Below are positions 35,627 through 45,754 of a DNA stretch of 64,000 nt, piece after piece (position 1 is the first letter of the stretch; each line of letters starts with the position of its first letter). The DNA lies in NCBI RefSeq assembly GCF_013409045.1, contig NZ_JACCBT010000001.1:2728001-2792000 (forward strand), read 5' to 3'. The position numbers and the translations under genes were made by a program. The notes under the pieces were generated by a model that saw only the letters and a list, made by a program, of their open reading frames with translations, had not been told where the DNA came from and did no database searches. The DNA comes from Actinomadura citrea. GTDB lineage: Bacteria > Actinomycetota > Actinomycetes > Streptosporangiales > Streptosporangiaceae.

Positions 35627-36619
35627 GTGGCGACGTTCGTGGTCCGGCGGCTGGCGAGCCATGCGGCGCTGGCCGTGCTCGCCGCCGGCCTCGGCTACCT
35701 GCTCGCCGCCGCGGCACTCGATCCGCGGGCCGTCCTCGAAGACCGCGCGCCGCGTCCGCCGGAGGCCGTCATCGACGCGCGGCTCGGCGCGCTCAACCTC
35801 GATGACCGGACGCCCTTGGCCGAGCGCTACCTCACCTGGGCCGGGGGCGTCGCGCACGGCGACTTCGGCCGTACATGCGACGGCGAGCCGGTCAACGCCG
35901 AGCTGTGGCGCCGGCTCGGCGTGAGCCTGCGCCTGGTCGCTCCAGGTGCGGTCCTGGGGGGCGCCTCGGGGGTCGTCCTCGGCGCCTACGCCGCTGTCCG
36001 GCACGGCCGGGCGGCCGACCGGCTGATCTCCAGCGGCGCCTATCTGCTGCCGGCCGTCCCCGTGTTCGTCCTGGCCGTGCTCTTACAGATCATGGCCGGT
36101 GAAGCCAACGACGCCATGGGGATGCGTGTGTTCGTCTGGGTGGGGGAGTCCACGCCGGGGGCGTCCCGCGGCGCGCTCTGGGATCTTGCGGACCGGGGAC
36201 GCCGCCTGCTGCTGCCGACGGCCACGATCGCCCTCTGCCAGCTCGCCCTCTACGCCCGCTACCAGCGGGGCCTGATGCTGGACGTGCTCCACGCCGATCA
36301 CGTCCGGGCCGCGCGGGCCAGGGGGCTCCGGCGGCGCGACGCGCTGCTGCGGCACGGGCTGCGGACCGCGATCGTCCCGATGACGACCTACTTCGCCTAC
36401 ACGTCCGGTCTGGTGCTCCTCGGCGGGGTGTTCACCGAGACGGCCTTCGGGCGCCACGGGCTGGGGGAGTGGCTCGTCGCGTCCGTCTCCCGCGGCGATG
36501 TCAACGCGGTCGCCGCCATCGAATGCCTCGCCGCCTGCGCCGTCGTCCTGGCCTCCCTCGCGTCCGACGTGCTGGCCGCGGCGCTGGACCCCCGCGTCCG
36601 CGCGGGAGGCGCGCCGTGA
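35627..36619 (+). CDS. Peptide ABC transporter permease (DppB-type)
   Basis: 330-residue permease, first of a four-gene importer. The N-terminal TMD begins FVVRRLASHAALAVLAAGLGYLLAAAAL; the binding-protein-dependent transport signature HVRAARARGLRRRDALLRHGLRTAIVPM lies near 220-250. About six transmembrane helices. GTG 35627; weak GGGAAG site upstream. Its stop overlaps the next GTG (GTGA). It forms the membrane channel with the second permease. Confidence 0.85.
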   Translation: MATFVVRRLASHAALAVLAAGLGYLLAAAALDPRAVLEDRAPRPPEAVIDARLGALNLDDRTPLAERYLTWAGGVAHGDFGRTCDGEPVNAELWRRLGVSLRLVAPGAVLGGASGVVLGAYAAVRHGRAADRLISSGAYLLPAVPVFVLAVLLQIMAGEANDAMGMRVFVWVGESTPGASRGALWDLADRGRRLLLPTATIALCQLALYARYQRGLMLDVLHADHVRAARARGLRRRDALLRHGLRTAIVPMTTYFAYTSGLVLLGGVFTETAFGRHGLGEWLVASVSRGDVNAVAAIECLAACAVVLASLASDVLAAALDPRVRAGGAP

Positions 36620-37425
36620 CCGCCGGCCGTCGGACGGCGGCCGGGGCGGTCCTGCTCGTGCTGGTGTTCCTCCTGGCTTTCGGCGGGCCGCTCGTCTCGC
36701 CGTACGGATGGGACGAGACCGACTTCGCGGCGTTCCGGCAGGGGCCGTCCGGCGGCCACTGGCTCGGCACGACCCAGAGCGGGCGCGACGTCTTCGCCTT
36801 CACCCTGCGCGGTGCGCAGCACTCGCTCCTGGTCGGCCTGAGCGCCGCCCTGCTGTCGACCGGTCTCGCCGCCGCCGTCGGTACCGCGGCCGGGTTCCTG
36901 GGCGGGCGGGTCGACCGGGTGCTGATGTGGGGGGTCGATCTGCTCCTGGTGCTCCCGTCCTTCCTGATCGTGATCGTCCTGGCGCCCCGGATCGCCGGAG
37001 GGTGGCCGGTGCTCGCGGCGGTGCTGGCCGCGTTCATGTGGATGGTCACCGCCCGTGCGGTGCGGGCCGCGACGCTCTCCCTGCGGGACCGCGATCACGT
37101 GCTGGCCGCGCGGTTCCTCGGCGTGGGCACGCCGCGGCTGGTCATGCGGCACGTGGCGCCCGGGCTGGCGTCGCTTCTGGCGGTGGACGCGAGCCTGAAC
37201 GTGAGCGTCGCGATCGTCGCCGAGAGCGGGCTGTCCTACCTCGGGTTCGGGGCGCGGCCGCCGGACGTCTCCCTCGGCACGGTCATCGCCGACGGCCAGG
37301 GCGGGACGACGGCGCGTCCCGGGGCGTTCGGGTTCGCCGCCGGGCTGCTCATGCTGATCGTCGTCGCGGTGAACCTGCTCGGGGACGGGTTGCGGGACGC
37401 TCTCGACCCGGAGGCAGGGCGTTGA
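36616..37425 (+). CDS. Peptide ABC transporter permease (DppC-type)
   Basis: 269-residue second permease, with the EAA-type loop LAARFLGVGTPRLVMRHVAPGLASLLA near 166-192 and a GLSYLGFGARPPDVSLGTVI segment typical of DppC. GTG 36616 overlaps the preceding stop in GTGA, and its stop overlaps the following TTG start in TTGA. Confidence 0.85.
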   Translation: MTAGRRTAAGAVLLVLVFLLAFGGPLVSPYGWDETDFAAFRQGPSGGHWLGTTQSGRDVFAFTLRGAQHSLLVGLSAALLSTGLAAAVGTAAGFLGGRVDRVLMWGVDLLLVLPSFLIVIVLAPRIAGGWPVLAAVLAAFMWMVTARAVRAATLSLRDRDHVLAARFLGVGTPRLVMRHVAPGLASLLAVDASLNVSVAIVAESGLSYLGFGARPPDVSLGTVIADGQGGTTARPGAFGFAAGLLMLIVVAVNLLGDGLRDALDPEAGR

Positions 37426-39224
37426 CGGTTCTGCGGGTCGCCGACCTGGCGGTCGGTTACACGGCGGGCACGCGTGCCCTGCGCGGTGTGACCTTCTCGG
37501 TGGAGGCCGGGGAGGCGCTCGGGATCGTCGGCGAGTCGGGAGCCGGCAAGACCGCGCTCGCTCTCGCTCTGATGGGGTTGCTGCCAGAGGGAGCGCGTGT
37601 GACCGGCTCTGTGCGGTTGCGCGGCCGGGAACTGCTGGGACGAAGCGACGCGGAACTCTCGCGGGTGCGCGGCAAGGACCTGGCGATGGTCTTCCAGGAT
37701 CCGTCGTCGGCGCTTTCGCCCGTCCACAGGGTGGGCGACCAGATCGCAGAAGCCGTCCGGATCCACTCGGCGGTGAGCCGTGCGGCGGCGCGGGCGCGTG
37801 CTGTGGAGTTGCTCGAACTCGTCGGCATGCCGGACGCGGCACGACGGGCCCGGACCTATCCGCACGAGATGTCCGGCGGGATGCGGCAGCGCGTGATGAT
37901 CGCCATGGCCATCGCCAACGACCCGGTCGCGATCGTGGCGGACGAGCCCACCTCGGCCCTCGACGTGACCGTTCAGGCACAGGTGCTGGACGTTCTGCGC
38001 GTCGCCCGGGAGGCGAGCGGCGCCGCGATCGTGCTGATCACTCACGATCTGGGGGTCGTCGCGGGCTTCGCGGACCGCGTGATGGTGATGCGGGAGGGAC
38101 GGGTGGTGGAGACGGGCACGGTGGAGCAGGTCCTCCTCCAACCCCGGGTTCCCCATACGAGCCGCCTGCTGCGCTCGTGGCCGCGTGCGGGCGACGCGCC
38201 GGTTCCCCGTGCTCGGCCTGGGCGTCCGGTGGTCCTTCAAGTGGACGGCCTGGTCCATCGCCACCCCCTCTTCAAAGGGACGCTTCTGCGGCGGCGGGCC
38301 GGGGAGGTGCGTGCTGCGGACGGCGTGAGCTTCGACGTCCGTGAGGGCGAGACGCTCGCGCTGGTGGGGGAGTCGGGGTCCGGCAAGACCACGACGCTGA
38401 TGGAGATTCTGCGGTTGTCCCGCCCCCAGGAGGGCCGCGTCACCGTCCTGGGCCAGGACGCGGCCGCCTTACGCGCCGCCGACCGCAAGGCCCTGCGCAA
38501 GGACGTCCAAGTCGTGTTCCAGGACCCGTACGCTTCGCTGAACCCGCGTATGCGGGTGGCCGACATCATCGCCGAACCGCTCATCACGCACCGCATGCCG
38601 GTCGGCGGTCGTGTGGAGGAACTTCTCGCGCTGGTGGGTATGGAACCCGGCCATGCACGGCGCTTCCCGCATGCGCTCTCCGGCGGGCAGAGGCAGCGCG
38701 TAGCCCTGGCCAGAGCGCTCGCCTTGGAACCCCGCCTCCTGCTCCTGGACGAGCCTGTGTCCGCACTGGACGCCACCGTGCAGGCGGGCGTCATGGACCT
38801 GCTGGAAGGGCTTCGGGTGCGGCTCGGCCTGGCGTGCCTCTTCGTCACCCACGACCTCGCGCTGGTGCGGGGCTTCGCCGATCGGGTCGCCGTGATGCAC
38901 CTGGGCCGCGTCGTTGAGATCGGGCCGGTCGCCGACGTGTACGAGGCTCCAGCCCATCCCTACACGCGGGCGCTACTGGACGCGATTCCTTCGCCCCGCC
39001 CAGAGCGAAACCGACCTCGCCCCTTTCTTCTGCACGGTGACCCATCCGGCTCCATGACCGGGCTCTTGGGGTGCCGTTTCCGTGCTCGCTGCCAGCACTA
39101 CGCCACGCTCACCCCCGACGACAGGCTCCGATGCGAAGGCCACGACCCAATGCCGCATGCCATGGCGGCGGACCACTCCGCCGCCTGCCACCACCCCCTC
39201 CTCTCGGCGACGGCCGAACGATGA
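37422..39224 (+). CDS. Fused DppD-DppF-type ABC ATPase
   Basis: 600 residues with two complete ATPase domains in one chain. Domain one has Walker A GESGAGKT (37-44), signature MSGGMRQR and Walker [12 protein letters not shown]. Domain two has [16 protein letters not shown] and [12 protein letters not shown] Pro/Arg-rich linker (about residues 262-275) joins them, and the C-terminus has the oligopeptide-type Cys motif [10 protein letters not shown]...RCEGHD. Start is TTG 37422 overlapping the previous stop (TTGA); coupling to the permease makes this the best choice although the codon is rare. Confidence 0.87.
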   Translation: MTVLRVADLAVGYTAGTRALRGVTFSVEAGEALGIVGESGAGKTALALALMGLLPEGARVTGSVRLRGRELLGRSDAELSRVRGKDLAMVFQDPSSALSPVHRVGDQIAEAVRIHSAVSRAAARARAVELLELVGMPDAARRARTYPHEMSGGMRQRVMIAMAIANDPVAIVADEPTSALDVTVQAQVLDVLRVAREASGAAIVLITHDLGVVAGFADRVMVMREGRVVETGTVEQVLLQPRVPHTSRLLRSWPRAGDAPVPRARPGRPVVLQVDGLVHRHPLFKGTLLRRRAGEVRAADGVSFDVREGETLALVGESGSGKTTTLMEILRLSRPQEGRVTVLGQDAAALRAADRKALRKDVQVVFQDPYASLNPRMRVADIIAEPLITHRMPVGGRVEELLALVGMEPGHARRFPHALSGGQRQRVALARALALEPRLLLLDEPVSALDATVQAGVMDLLEGLRVRLGLACLFVTHDLALVRGFADRVAVMHLGRVVEIGPVADVYEAPAHPYTRALLDAIPSPRPERNRPRPFLLHGDPSGSMTGLLGCRFRARCQHYATLTPDDRLRCEGHDPMPHAMAADHSAACHHPLLSATAER

Positions 39225-40894
39225 AACAGGTCCTCGCCGCCGCCCTCCTCGGGGTCGTGCTCATGACCGGTGCCGGGTGCCGCGCCCCGGAGGCGTCGCC
39301 GTCCAGCGCGTCGGGGGCGCTGCCCGCGGCGGATATGAACCCGACTCCCCGTGACCGCGTCGTGAACGGCGGGACGCTCCGCTGGCCGCTGCCCGAGCTC
39401 CCGTCCCAGTGGAACACCAACCACGTCAACGGCGCCAAGGGTGCGGTCGAGCAGGTCGTCCAGGGCGTCCTGCCGTACCTGATGCGTGCCGATGAGAAGG
39501 CCGTCCCGCGTCCCGTCCCGGAGTATCTGGAGTCGGCCACGGTGAAGCGGACCCGGCACGGCCAGACCGTGACCTACAGGCTCAACCCGCGCGCCAGGTG
39601 GTCGGACGGCCGGCCCATCGGTTACGCCGACTTTCTGGCGCAGGCCCGTGCCCTGTCAGGACGTGACCCGCGCTACGAGGTCTCGACCGTCACCGGATAC
39701 CAGCAGATCGAGCGAGTCGAACGCGGCGCCGATGAACATGTGGTCGAGGTGACGTTCGCCCATACGTACGCGGACTGGCCCAGCCTGTTCAGCCCCCTGT
39801 ATCCGGCTGCCGCCTACGCCGGCCCGCGCGCGTTCAACACGGCCTGGACGGGCCGCGTGCCCGTCACGGCCGGACCGTTCAGATTCCAGCGGATCGACCG
39901 GACGGCCAAGACGGTGACCCTGGTGCGAGACGCGGCCTGGTGGGGCGCGCCGGCAAAGCTCGACCGGATCGTGTACCGCGCCATGGACACCAGCGCGATG
40001 CCCGGCGCGTTCGCCAACGACGAGATCGACCTGATGGACATCGGCCTCGACGCCGATGCGCTGCAGCGCGTCCAGGGCGTTTCGGGCGCCGCCGTCCGCA
40101 GAGCGGGCGGGCCGGACTGGCGGAACTTCACGCTCAACGCGGCAGGACCCATCCTGTCCGACGCCAGGGTGCGTCGGGCGGTCATGCTCGGCATCGACCG
40201 GCGCGTCATCACACGGTCCGACCTGTCAGGCCTCGGCGTACCGGTCCAGACGCTCGGCAACCACTTCTACGTCAACACGCAGAGCGGCTACCAGGACAAT
40301 TCCAGCGGGCTCGGTGGGTACGACCCCGCGCGGGCCAGACGGCTCCTGGACGAGGCGGGCTGGAGACCGCGGGGCAGGTACCGCGCCAAGGCAGGACGCA
40401 CGCTCGCACTGCGGTTCGTGGTGCCGTCAGGGGTCCCCATCAGCAGGCGGGAAGGAGAACTGACGCGTGCGCTACTCGAACGCATAGGCGTCCGAGTGGA
40501 CATCCAGGTCGTCCCCGCGGACGACCTCTTCGAGCGGTACGTCACGCCCGGGAACATGGACATCGTTCCGTTCTCCTGGCTCGGCACCTCGTTCCCCGTC
40601 TCACAGATGAAAGCGGTGTTCGCGCGACCGCGGGGACGGAACGTCCAGCAGAACTACTCGCGGATCGGTAGCGCCGCCATCGACGCGGCGATGGACCAGG
40701 CGATCGCGGAGATCGCGCCCGAGAGAGCTCACGCCCTGGTGAACCGAACCGACCGGCTCATCTGGCATCAGGCGTCGGTCTTGCCGCTGTACCAGCGCCC
40801 CCAGCTCGTCGCAGTGCGCGCGGACCTCGCCAACGTGGGGGCCGGCGGCTTCCTGAAGCCCACCTATCAGGACATCGGTTTCACCGGCCGGTGA
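39221..40894 (+). CDS. Family-5 peptide-binding lipoprotein (LpqW-like)
   Basis: 557-residue solute-binding protein. The signal ends GAGC with Cys20 as probable lipid site. The body carries GGTLRWPLPELPSQWNTNHVNG, ARWSDGRPIGYADFLAQA and PVPVTAGPFRF-like motifs (here RVPVTAGPFRFQRID) of the DppA/OppA family. ATG 39221 overlaps the ATPase stop in ATGA. As last gene of the operon it captures the substrate (peptide or glycoconjugate) outside the membrane. The mycobacterial LpqW similarity is from general layout and only tentative. Confidence 0.83.
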   Translation: MKQVLAAALLGVVLMTGAGCRAPEASPSSASGALPAADMNPTPRDRVVNGGTLRWPLPELPSQWNTNHVNGAKGAVEQVVQGVLPYLMRADEKAVPRPVPEYLESATVKRTRHGQTVTYRLNPRARWSDGRPIGYADFLAQARALSGRDPRYEVSTVTGYQQIERVERGADEHVVEVTFAHTYADWPSLFSPLYPAAAYAGPRAFNTAWTGRVPVTAGPFRFQRIDRTAKTVTLVRDAAWWGAPAKLDRIVYRAMDTSAMPGAFANDEIDLMDIGLDADALQRVQGVSGAAVRRAGGPDWRNFTLNAAGPILSDARVRRAVMLGIDRRVITRSDLSGLGVPVQTLGNHFYVNTQSGYQDNSSGLGGYDPARARRLLDEAGWRPRGRYRAKAGRTLALRFVVPSGVPISRREGELTRALLERIGVRVDIQVVPADDLFERYVTPGNMDIVPFSWLGTSFPVSQMKAVFARPRGRNVQQNYSRIGSAAIDAAMDQAIAEIAPERAHALVNRTDRLIWHQASVLPLYQRPQLVAVRADLANVGAGGFLKPTYQDIGFTGR

Positions 40895-40897
40895 AGC

Positions 40898-41611
40898 TCA
40901 CGGGAAGGCGAGCCGGACGCCCTTGCGGTCGCTGGTGAAGCGGGCGTTCCACACGTACAGGCGCAGGTCGTCGGCGGAGAGGTCCTCCTCGACCGGGAGG
41001 TCGGAGGCGATGCGGACCACGTAGGAGGCGCCGGCCGGCATCATCGTGTCGCCGCCGTCCTCGACCGGCGCCTTCGCCCCGTCGATCCGGCCGGTGATCT
41101 TGCTGTGGTTGGGGAGGGTGCACATGTCGTCCGGGATGCCCGCCTGCGGCATGCACCGCTCCTGCGCCGACGACGGGATCTGCGACTTCGGCATGAACAG
41201 GTCGGCGGGGAAGTCCAGCAGGACGGGCCGCCGCTGGCTGTTGGTGAGGACGTAGTCGGCGTAGGCGTAGGTCGTCCCGGACGGCGGGGCCTGCGTGGCG
41301 CCGAGCGGCTGCCGCGACGTCCCCGCCATGATGGCGGCGAGGCTGTAGCCGTAGCCCTCCGGGGTCGTGAAGCCGACCGGCGGGCCGGCCTTCGGAGCGG
41401 GCACGGACGCGCCCGCCGCGCCGCCCTGGCTGGCGAGGCTGGGCGGCGAGGAACCCCCGCCGTCGCCGGTGCCGGGCCGCAGGACCACGATCGCTCCGGC
41501 CACCGCCGCGATCCCGACCGCACCGGTCAGTGCGCCGGCGAGTCCGAGCCTTCCCGCGTGGCTCTTCTTCCTGCGGCGGTGCGACCGGTACGGCTGGTGG
41601 CTGTTGGACAT
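40898..41611 (-). CDS. Membrane-anchored hypothetical protein
   Basis: 237 residues. A basic N-terminus (HRRRKKSHAGR) and one transmembrane helix (about 24-46) are followed by a Gly/Pro/Ser-rich linker and an extracytoplasmic domain with two cysteines (ERCMPQAGIPDDMC) that could form a disulfide. No known family is recognised. ATG 41611 (MSNSHQPYRS) is used; a GGGAG stretch lies about 13 bases upstream. It lies 110 bases after glcF on the same strand but shows no functional link. Convergent with the peptide-binding protein (3-base gap). Confidence 0.7.
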   Translation of the reverse strand: MSNSHQPYRSHRRRKKSHAGRLGLAGALTGAVGIAAVAGAIVVLRPGTGDGGGSSPPSLASQGGAAGASVPAPKAGPPVGFTTPEGYGYSLAAIMAGTSRQPLGATQAPPSGTTYAYADYVLTNSQRRPVLLDFPADLFMPKSQIPSSAQERCMPQAGIPDDMCTLPNHSKITGRIDGAKAPVEDGGDTMMPAGASYVVRIASDLPVEEDLSADDLRLYVWNARFTSDRKGVRLAFP

Positions 41612-41721
41612 GGTCGTCGGTGCTCCCTCGGGCCCTCTCCGGCTCGGTCGGCGTGTCCCTGCCCACGGCGGGCAGGCCACGATACCGGACGGCCGGATCG
41701 GCGGCGGCCCCGGTCTGCGGG

Positions 41722-43008
41722 CTACGAACCGCGTGCGATAAGGGCGTCGCGGCCGAGCCCCCGCAGGGATGCGTCCAGCACCTGCGCGGTGTGCGCGACC
41801 GCGATGGCGGCCCCGCGCCGGCGCAGCGCCGTGGCGATCTGCATCGAGCAGCCGGGGTTGGCGGCGACCAGCAGTTCGGCTCCGGTGGCGTCCACGCTCA
41901 CCGCCTTGCGGTCGCCGAGTTCTCCGGCGGCCTCCGGCTGGAACAGGTTATAGGTCCCGGCCGAACCGCAGCAGATGTCCGGTTCGGCGATCTCGCGGAC
42001 GGTCAGCCGGGGGATCGCGGCGAGCAGGTCGCGGGGCTGGCTCCGGATGCCCTGCGCGTGGGCGAGGTGGCAGGCGTCGTGGTAGGCGATCGTGACCGGA
42101 ACCGGCCGCCGCTCCGCCCGCGGCCCGAGTTCCACCAGGTACTCGGCCAGGTCCCGCGTCCTGGCCGAGAGCGCCTCCGCCCGCCCGGACCATTCCGGGT
42201 CGTCGGCGAGCAGCGCCCGGTACTCCTTCATCGCGGACCCGCAGCCCGCGGAGTTCACCACGATCACGTCGACGGACTCGAAGGTCTCGACCGTCCGGCG
42301 GGCGAAGGCGCGGGCCTCCTCCTCCCGCCCGGAGTGCAGGGACAGCGCGCCGCAGCACCCCTGGCCCCTGGGGATGACGACGTCGCAGCCCTCCATCGCC
42401 AGCACCCGGGCCGTGGCGGCGTTGACGTCCGGGAAGAACTCGCCCTGGACGCATCCGGTCAGCATCCCGACCGTGGCGCGGCGCTCGCCGCGCGCGGCGA
42501 CCCGCTCGGGCAGCCTCGGCGCCTTCCCGAGGGGCGGCGCGAGCCGTTCCATCGCCGCCAGGGACGGTGAAACGCGTTCCAGAAGGCCGCTGAACCGCAC
42601 GAGCCGTTCCAGACCTGACTTCTGGTAGGCGCGGAGGGGCCCTCGCAGGGCTCGGAGCCTCCGCTTGTACGGGAACAGCTGGAAGACCAATTCCCGTAGG
42701 GCGCGCTCTTTCAGGGAACGGGGGTGCTCGCGTTCGACGTCCGCGCGCGTCATCTCGATGAGCCGGTCGTACTGAACACCGGACGGGCAGGACGTCACGC
42801 ACGCCATGCATCCCAGGCAGCGGTCGAAGTGCTCGACCATCGGGCCGCCGAGCGGCTCGCCTTCCGCGTGCTGCTGCATCAGATGGATGCGGCCCCGGGG
42901 AGAGTCCATCTCCTCGCCCCACAGCACGTAGGTGGGGCACGTCGGAAGGCAGAACCCGCAGTGCACGCAGTCGTTGAGCAGGTCCGGGAGGTCGTCTTGG
43001 GCGCTCAT
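41722..43008 (-). CDS. glcF: Glycolate oxidase iron-sulfur subunit GlcF
   Basis: 428 residues. Two 4Fe-4S motifs (CVHCGFCLPTCP starting C14, and CLGCMACVTSCPSG) precede two CCG domains (GQGCCGALSLHSG and PDICCGSAGTYN), giving the standard GlcF layout. ATG 43008 overlaps the glcE stop by one base (TGATG), so the genes are coupled. It passes electrons from the FAD subunits to the quinone pool. Confidence 0.93.
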   Translation of the reverse strand: MSAQDDLPDLLNDCVHCGFCLPTCPTYVLWGEEMDSPRGRIHLMQQHAEGEPLGGPMVEHFDRCLGCMACVTSCPSGVQYDRLIEMTRADVEREHPRSLKERALRELVFQLFPYKRRLRALRGPLRAYQKSGLERLVRFSGLLERVSPSLAAMERLAPPLGKAPRLPERVAARGERRATVGMLTGCVQGEFFPDVNAATARVLAMEGCDVVIPRGQGCCGALSLHSGREEEARAFARRTVETFESVDVIVVNSAGCGSAMKEYRALLADDPEWSGRAEALSARTRDLAEYLVELGPRAERRPVPVTIAYHDACHLAHAQGIRSQPRDLLAAIPRLTVREIAEPDICCGSAGTYNLFQPEAAGELGDRKAVSVDATGAELLVAANPGCSMQIATALRRRGAAIAVAHTAQVLDASLRGLGRDALIARGS

Positions 43009-44204
43009 CAGATCCCTCCCACGAAACGGCCGGGGGACAGCCGGTGATCCGGGTCGAACTGGTCCTTCACCCGCCGCATCAGTGCCAGCGCCGGAACCGG
43101 CCCCCACAGGTCGATCTCGCCGCGCACCTCTTGCGGCGCATAGCGGACGACGGCGTGACCGCGGTGCCTCCTCAACACGTCCCGTAGACGGCCGAGGACA
43201 TCGGCCACCTCGTTCGGGCCGAGTCCGGCTGGAAGCCCCACGTGACCGTGCCCGCCGGCGCTCCAGGCGGCGGCGACGTCCGGGCCGAGCACGGTGATGA
43301 CGTCGCGGAGCGAGGACGGCGGGGCTCCGATGTCGATGAGGGTCGTGCCGTCCGGGTAGAGACCCCAGCCGTCCGGTGCGGTATCGGAGATCTCGGCCTT
43401 CTCGCCGAGGAGCTCTGCGGTCTGCCGAGCGCGCGCGGCGACGCCATCGGGCACGCCTTCCAGGAAGACCGCGACCGTCCCTGGGCTGATGTACTCGACC
43501 GCGCTCGGGGCGACAGGGGAGTGGAGGACGGTCTGGACCGCGTCGTGCGTGTCCTCCGGCCCGTCAACGGCGCACGTCACGTACGCGGTCGCCTCCGGGA
43601 TCGGGTGCAGGCGGAACGTGGCGTCCACGATCAGGCCGAGCGTTCCGTAGGAGCCGCAGAAGAGGCGTCCCAGGTCGTACCCGGCGACGTTCTTGACGAC
43701 CTTGCCGCCCGAGTGCGCGACCTGGCCGTCGGCCCGGACGACCGTGAGCCCGATGACCAGGTTCCTGGGCGTCCCGTAGAGCGTGCGCAGGGGACCGGCC
43801 GCGCTCGTGGCGATCGTCCCGCCGACCGTCGAACCCGGCAGTGGGACGTCGAGCGCGAGCCGCTGTCCCCGTTCCGCCAGTTTCCCGGTGAACTCCTCCA
43901 TCGCGAGCCCGGCCTCCGCCTTGGCGACGAGGTCCCCGGCGGTGTGCTCGACGAGCCTGTTGAGGCGATGGGTGTCGATGAGCAGATCGCAGCGTTCCGG
44001 TGGCTCGCCCCAGTCCAGCCGGGTCTCGGCCCCGCGCGGAACGACGGCGAGTCCCTTCTCGGCGGCCACGCGCATGACGTCGGCGGCCTCGGCCAGGTCC
44101 TTCGGCGCCGCGACGAGCGCGGGCTCCACGCCGAGCACGCCTTCCGCGGGCTCACCGGGCCGCACATCGCCGCAGACCTTCGCCAGGGCGTCCAGGGGCC
44201 GCAT
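43008..44204 (-). CDS. glcE: Glycolate oxidase FAD-binding subunit GlcE
   Basis: 398-residue FAD-binding subunit. The PCMH-type FAD domain shows VPRGAETRLDWGEPP, VPLPGSTVGGTIATSAAGPLR and GGKVVKNVAGYDLGRLFCGSYGTLG (residues about 160-184). It is shorter than GlcD and lacks the extra C-terminal lobe. ATG 44204 overlaps the glcD stop by one base (TGATG). Forms GlcDEF with its neighbours, oxidising glycolate to glyoxylate. Confidence 0.92.
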   Translation of the reverse strand: MRPLDALAKVCGDVRPGEPAEGVLGVEPALVAAPKDLAEAADVMRVAAEKGLAVVPRGAETRLDWGEPPERCDLLIDTHRLNRLVEHTAGDLVAKAEAGLAMEEFTGKLAERGQRLALDVPLPGSTVGGTIATSAAGPLRTLYGTPRNLVIGLTVVRADGQVAHSGGKVVKNVAGYDLGRLFCGSYGTLGLIVDATFRLHPIPEATAYVTCAVDGPEDTHDAVQTVLHSPVAPSAVEYISPGTVAVFLEGVPDGVAARARQTAELLGEKAEISDTAPDGWGLYPDGTTLIDIGAPPSSLRDVITVLGPDVAAAWSAGGHGHVGLPAGLGPNEVADVLGRLRDVLRRHRGHAVVRYAPQEVRGEIDLWGPVPALALMRRVKDQFDPDHRLSPGRFVGGI

Positions 44205-45643
44205 CAGAAGATGTCCGCCTTTCCCTCGTACGGGTGCGGGCCCTTGCGCTTGCCGGGCACCTCCCCGCACAGCCGCGGCGTGGGGAAGACCTTGCCCGGA
44301 TTGCACAGCCCCGCGGGATCGAAGCCGCAGCGGACCATCTGCATCGTGTCCAGATCGGCGTCGGTGAACATGCGCGGCATGTAGCGCGCCTTGTCGACGC
44401 CGACCCCGTGCTCGCCCGTGATGGAGCCGCCGTGCTCGATGCACAGGTCGAGGATCGCGCCCGACACCTCCTCGGCGCGCTCCTCCGCGCCCGGCTCGGC
44501 GTCGTCGAACAGCACCAGCGGATGCAGGTTGCCGTCCCCCGCGTGGAACACGTTGGCGACCCGGACGCCCGACTTGGCCGACAGCGCGTCGATCCTGGCC
44601 AGGACGTCCGGGAGCACCGTCCGGGGGATGACGCCGTCCTGGACGAGATAGGCCGGGCTGATCCGGCCCACGGCCGCGAACGCCGACTTGCGCCCCTTCC
44701 AGATCAGCGCCCGCTGCGCGTCGTCGGCGGCGATGCGGATCTCGAAGGCGCCCGCGTCCCGGCACATCCGCTCCACCTCGGTGAACTGGGCGGCGACCTC
44801 GGCCTCCGGGCCGTCCAGCTCCACGATCAGCACCGCGCCGGCGCCCGGCGGGTACTCGCAGCGCACCGCCGCCTCGGCCGCCTCGATCGCCAGGGCGTCC
44901 ATCATCTCGATCGCCGCCGGGAGGACGCCCGCGCCGATGATCGCCGACACCGCGGCGCCGCCCGCCTCGATCGAGCCGAACGCGGCCAGCAGCGTCTGCA
45001 CGGTCTCGGGGACCCGCGTCAGCCGGACCGTGATCTTGGTGGCGATGCCGAGCGTGCCCTCCGCCCCGACGAACACCCCGAGCAGGTCGTAGCCGGGCCC
45101 GTCCGCCGTCAGCTCCACCAGCTCGCCGTCGGGCGTGACGACCTCGCAGGCCAGCACGTGGTGGGCGGTGAACCCGTACTTCAGGCAGTGGGCGCCGCCC
45201 GAGTTCTCCGCGACGTTCCCGCCCACCGAGCAGATCTGCTGGCTGGACGGGTCGGGCGCGAAGTAGTACCCGTGCTGGCGGACGGCCCGCGTCACGTCCA
45301 GGTTGATCACGCCGGGCTCCACCACGGCCCGCTGCCCCGGAACGTCGACCTCCAGGATCCGGTTCATCCGGGAGGTGACGATCAGCACGCCGTCCGTGCG
45401 GGGGAGCGCGCCGCCCGACAGGCCCGTGCCCGATCCGCGCGCGACGTAGGGGACCCCGGCCGCGGCGCACTCCCGCACGATCGCGGCGATCTGCTCGGCG
45501 GTGTCGGGCAGCACCACGACGCCGGGCGTGGACCGGTGGTTGGTGAGGCCGTCGCACTCGTAGGTGCGCAGCCGCACCGGATCGGTGATCACCCGGTCGG
45601 TCCCGAGCAGCGCCTCCAGCCGGGGCCCGAGCGTCGTGAGCAT
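44204..45643 (-). CDS. glcD: Glycolate oxidase catalytic subunit GlcD
   Basis: 479-residue FAD-linked oxidase. FAD-binding motifs: PYVARGSGTGLSGGALP (about 70-86), CSVGGNVAENSGGAHCLKYG (about 145-160), and the C-terminal GGSITGEHGVGVDKARYMP, which carries the flavin-associated His. I place the start at ATG 45643 because GGAGGGG lies 9 bases upstream; ATG 45652, three codons earlier, abuts that site and is less likely. It lies 111 bases past aceB with a stem-loop between. Confidence 0.93.
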   Translation of the reverse strand: MLTTLGPRLEALLGTDRVITDPVRLRTYECDGLTNHRSTPGVVVLPDTAEQIAAIVRECAAAGVPYVARGSGTGLSGGALPRTDGVLIVTSRMNRILEVDVPGQRAVVEPGVINLDVTRAVRQHGYYFAPDPSSQQICSVGGNVAENSGGAHCLKYGFTAHHVLACEVVTPDGELVELTADGPGYDLLGVFVGAEGTLGIATKITVRLTRVPETVQTLLAAFGSIEAGGAAVSAIIGAGVLPAAIEMMDALAIEAAEAAVRCEYPPGAGAVLIVELDGPEAEVAAQFTEVERMCRDAGAFEIRIAADDAQRALIWKGRKSAFAAVGRISPAYLVQDGVIPRTVLPDVLARIDALSAKSGVRVANVFHAGDGNLHPLVLFDDAEPGAEERAEEVSGAILDLCIEHGGSITGEHGVGVDKARYMPRMFTDADLDTMQMVRCGFDPAGLCNPGKVFPTPRLCGEVPGKRKGPHPYEGKADIF

Positions 45644-45693
45644 GGTCTCCATCCCCTCCACGATCCCTCGCCCGCCGACCTGCCGCAAGGCCC

Positions 45694-45731
45694 TGCGGGC
45701 CGTCCGGAACATCTCTCCCGGACGGCCCGCA
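45694..45731 (-). terminator. Stem-loop between aceB and glcD
   Basis: TGCGGGCCGTCCG (45694-45706) and CGGACGGCCCGCA (45719-45731) form a 13-bp perfect stem, 14 with one added G-C pair. It lies 24 bases past the aceB stop, so it may terminate aceB or partly attenuate transcription into glcDEF. Confidence 0.65.
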
Positions 45732-45754
45732 CAACGCCGCCGGAGCCGGGCTCC

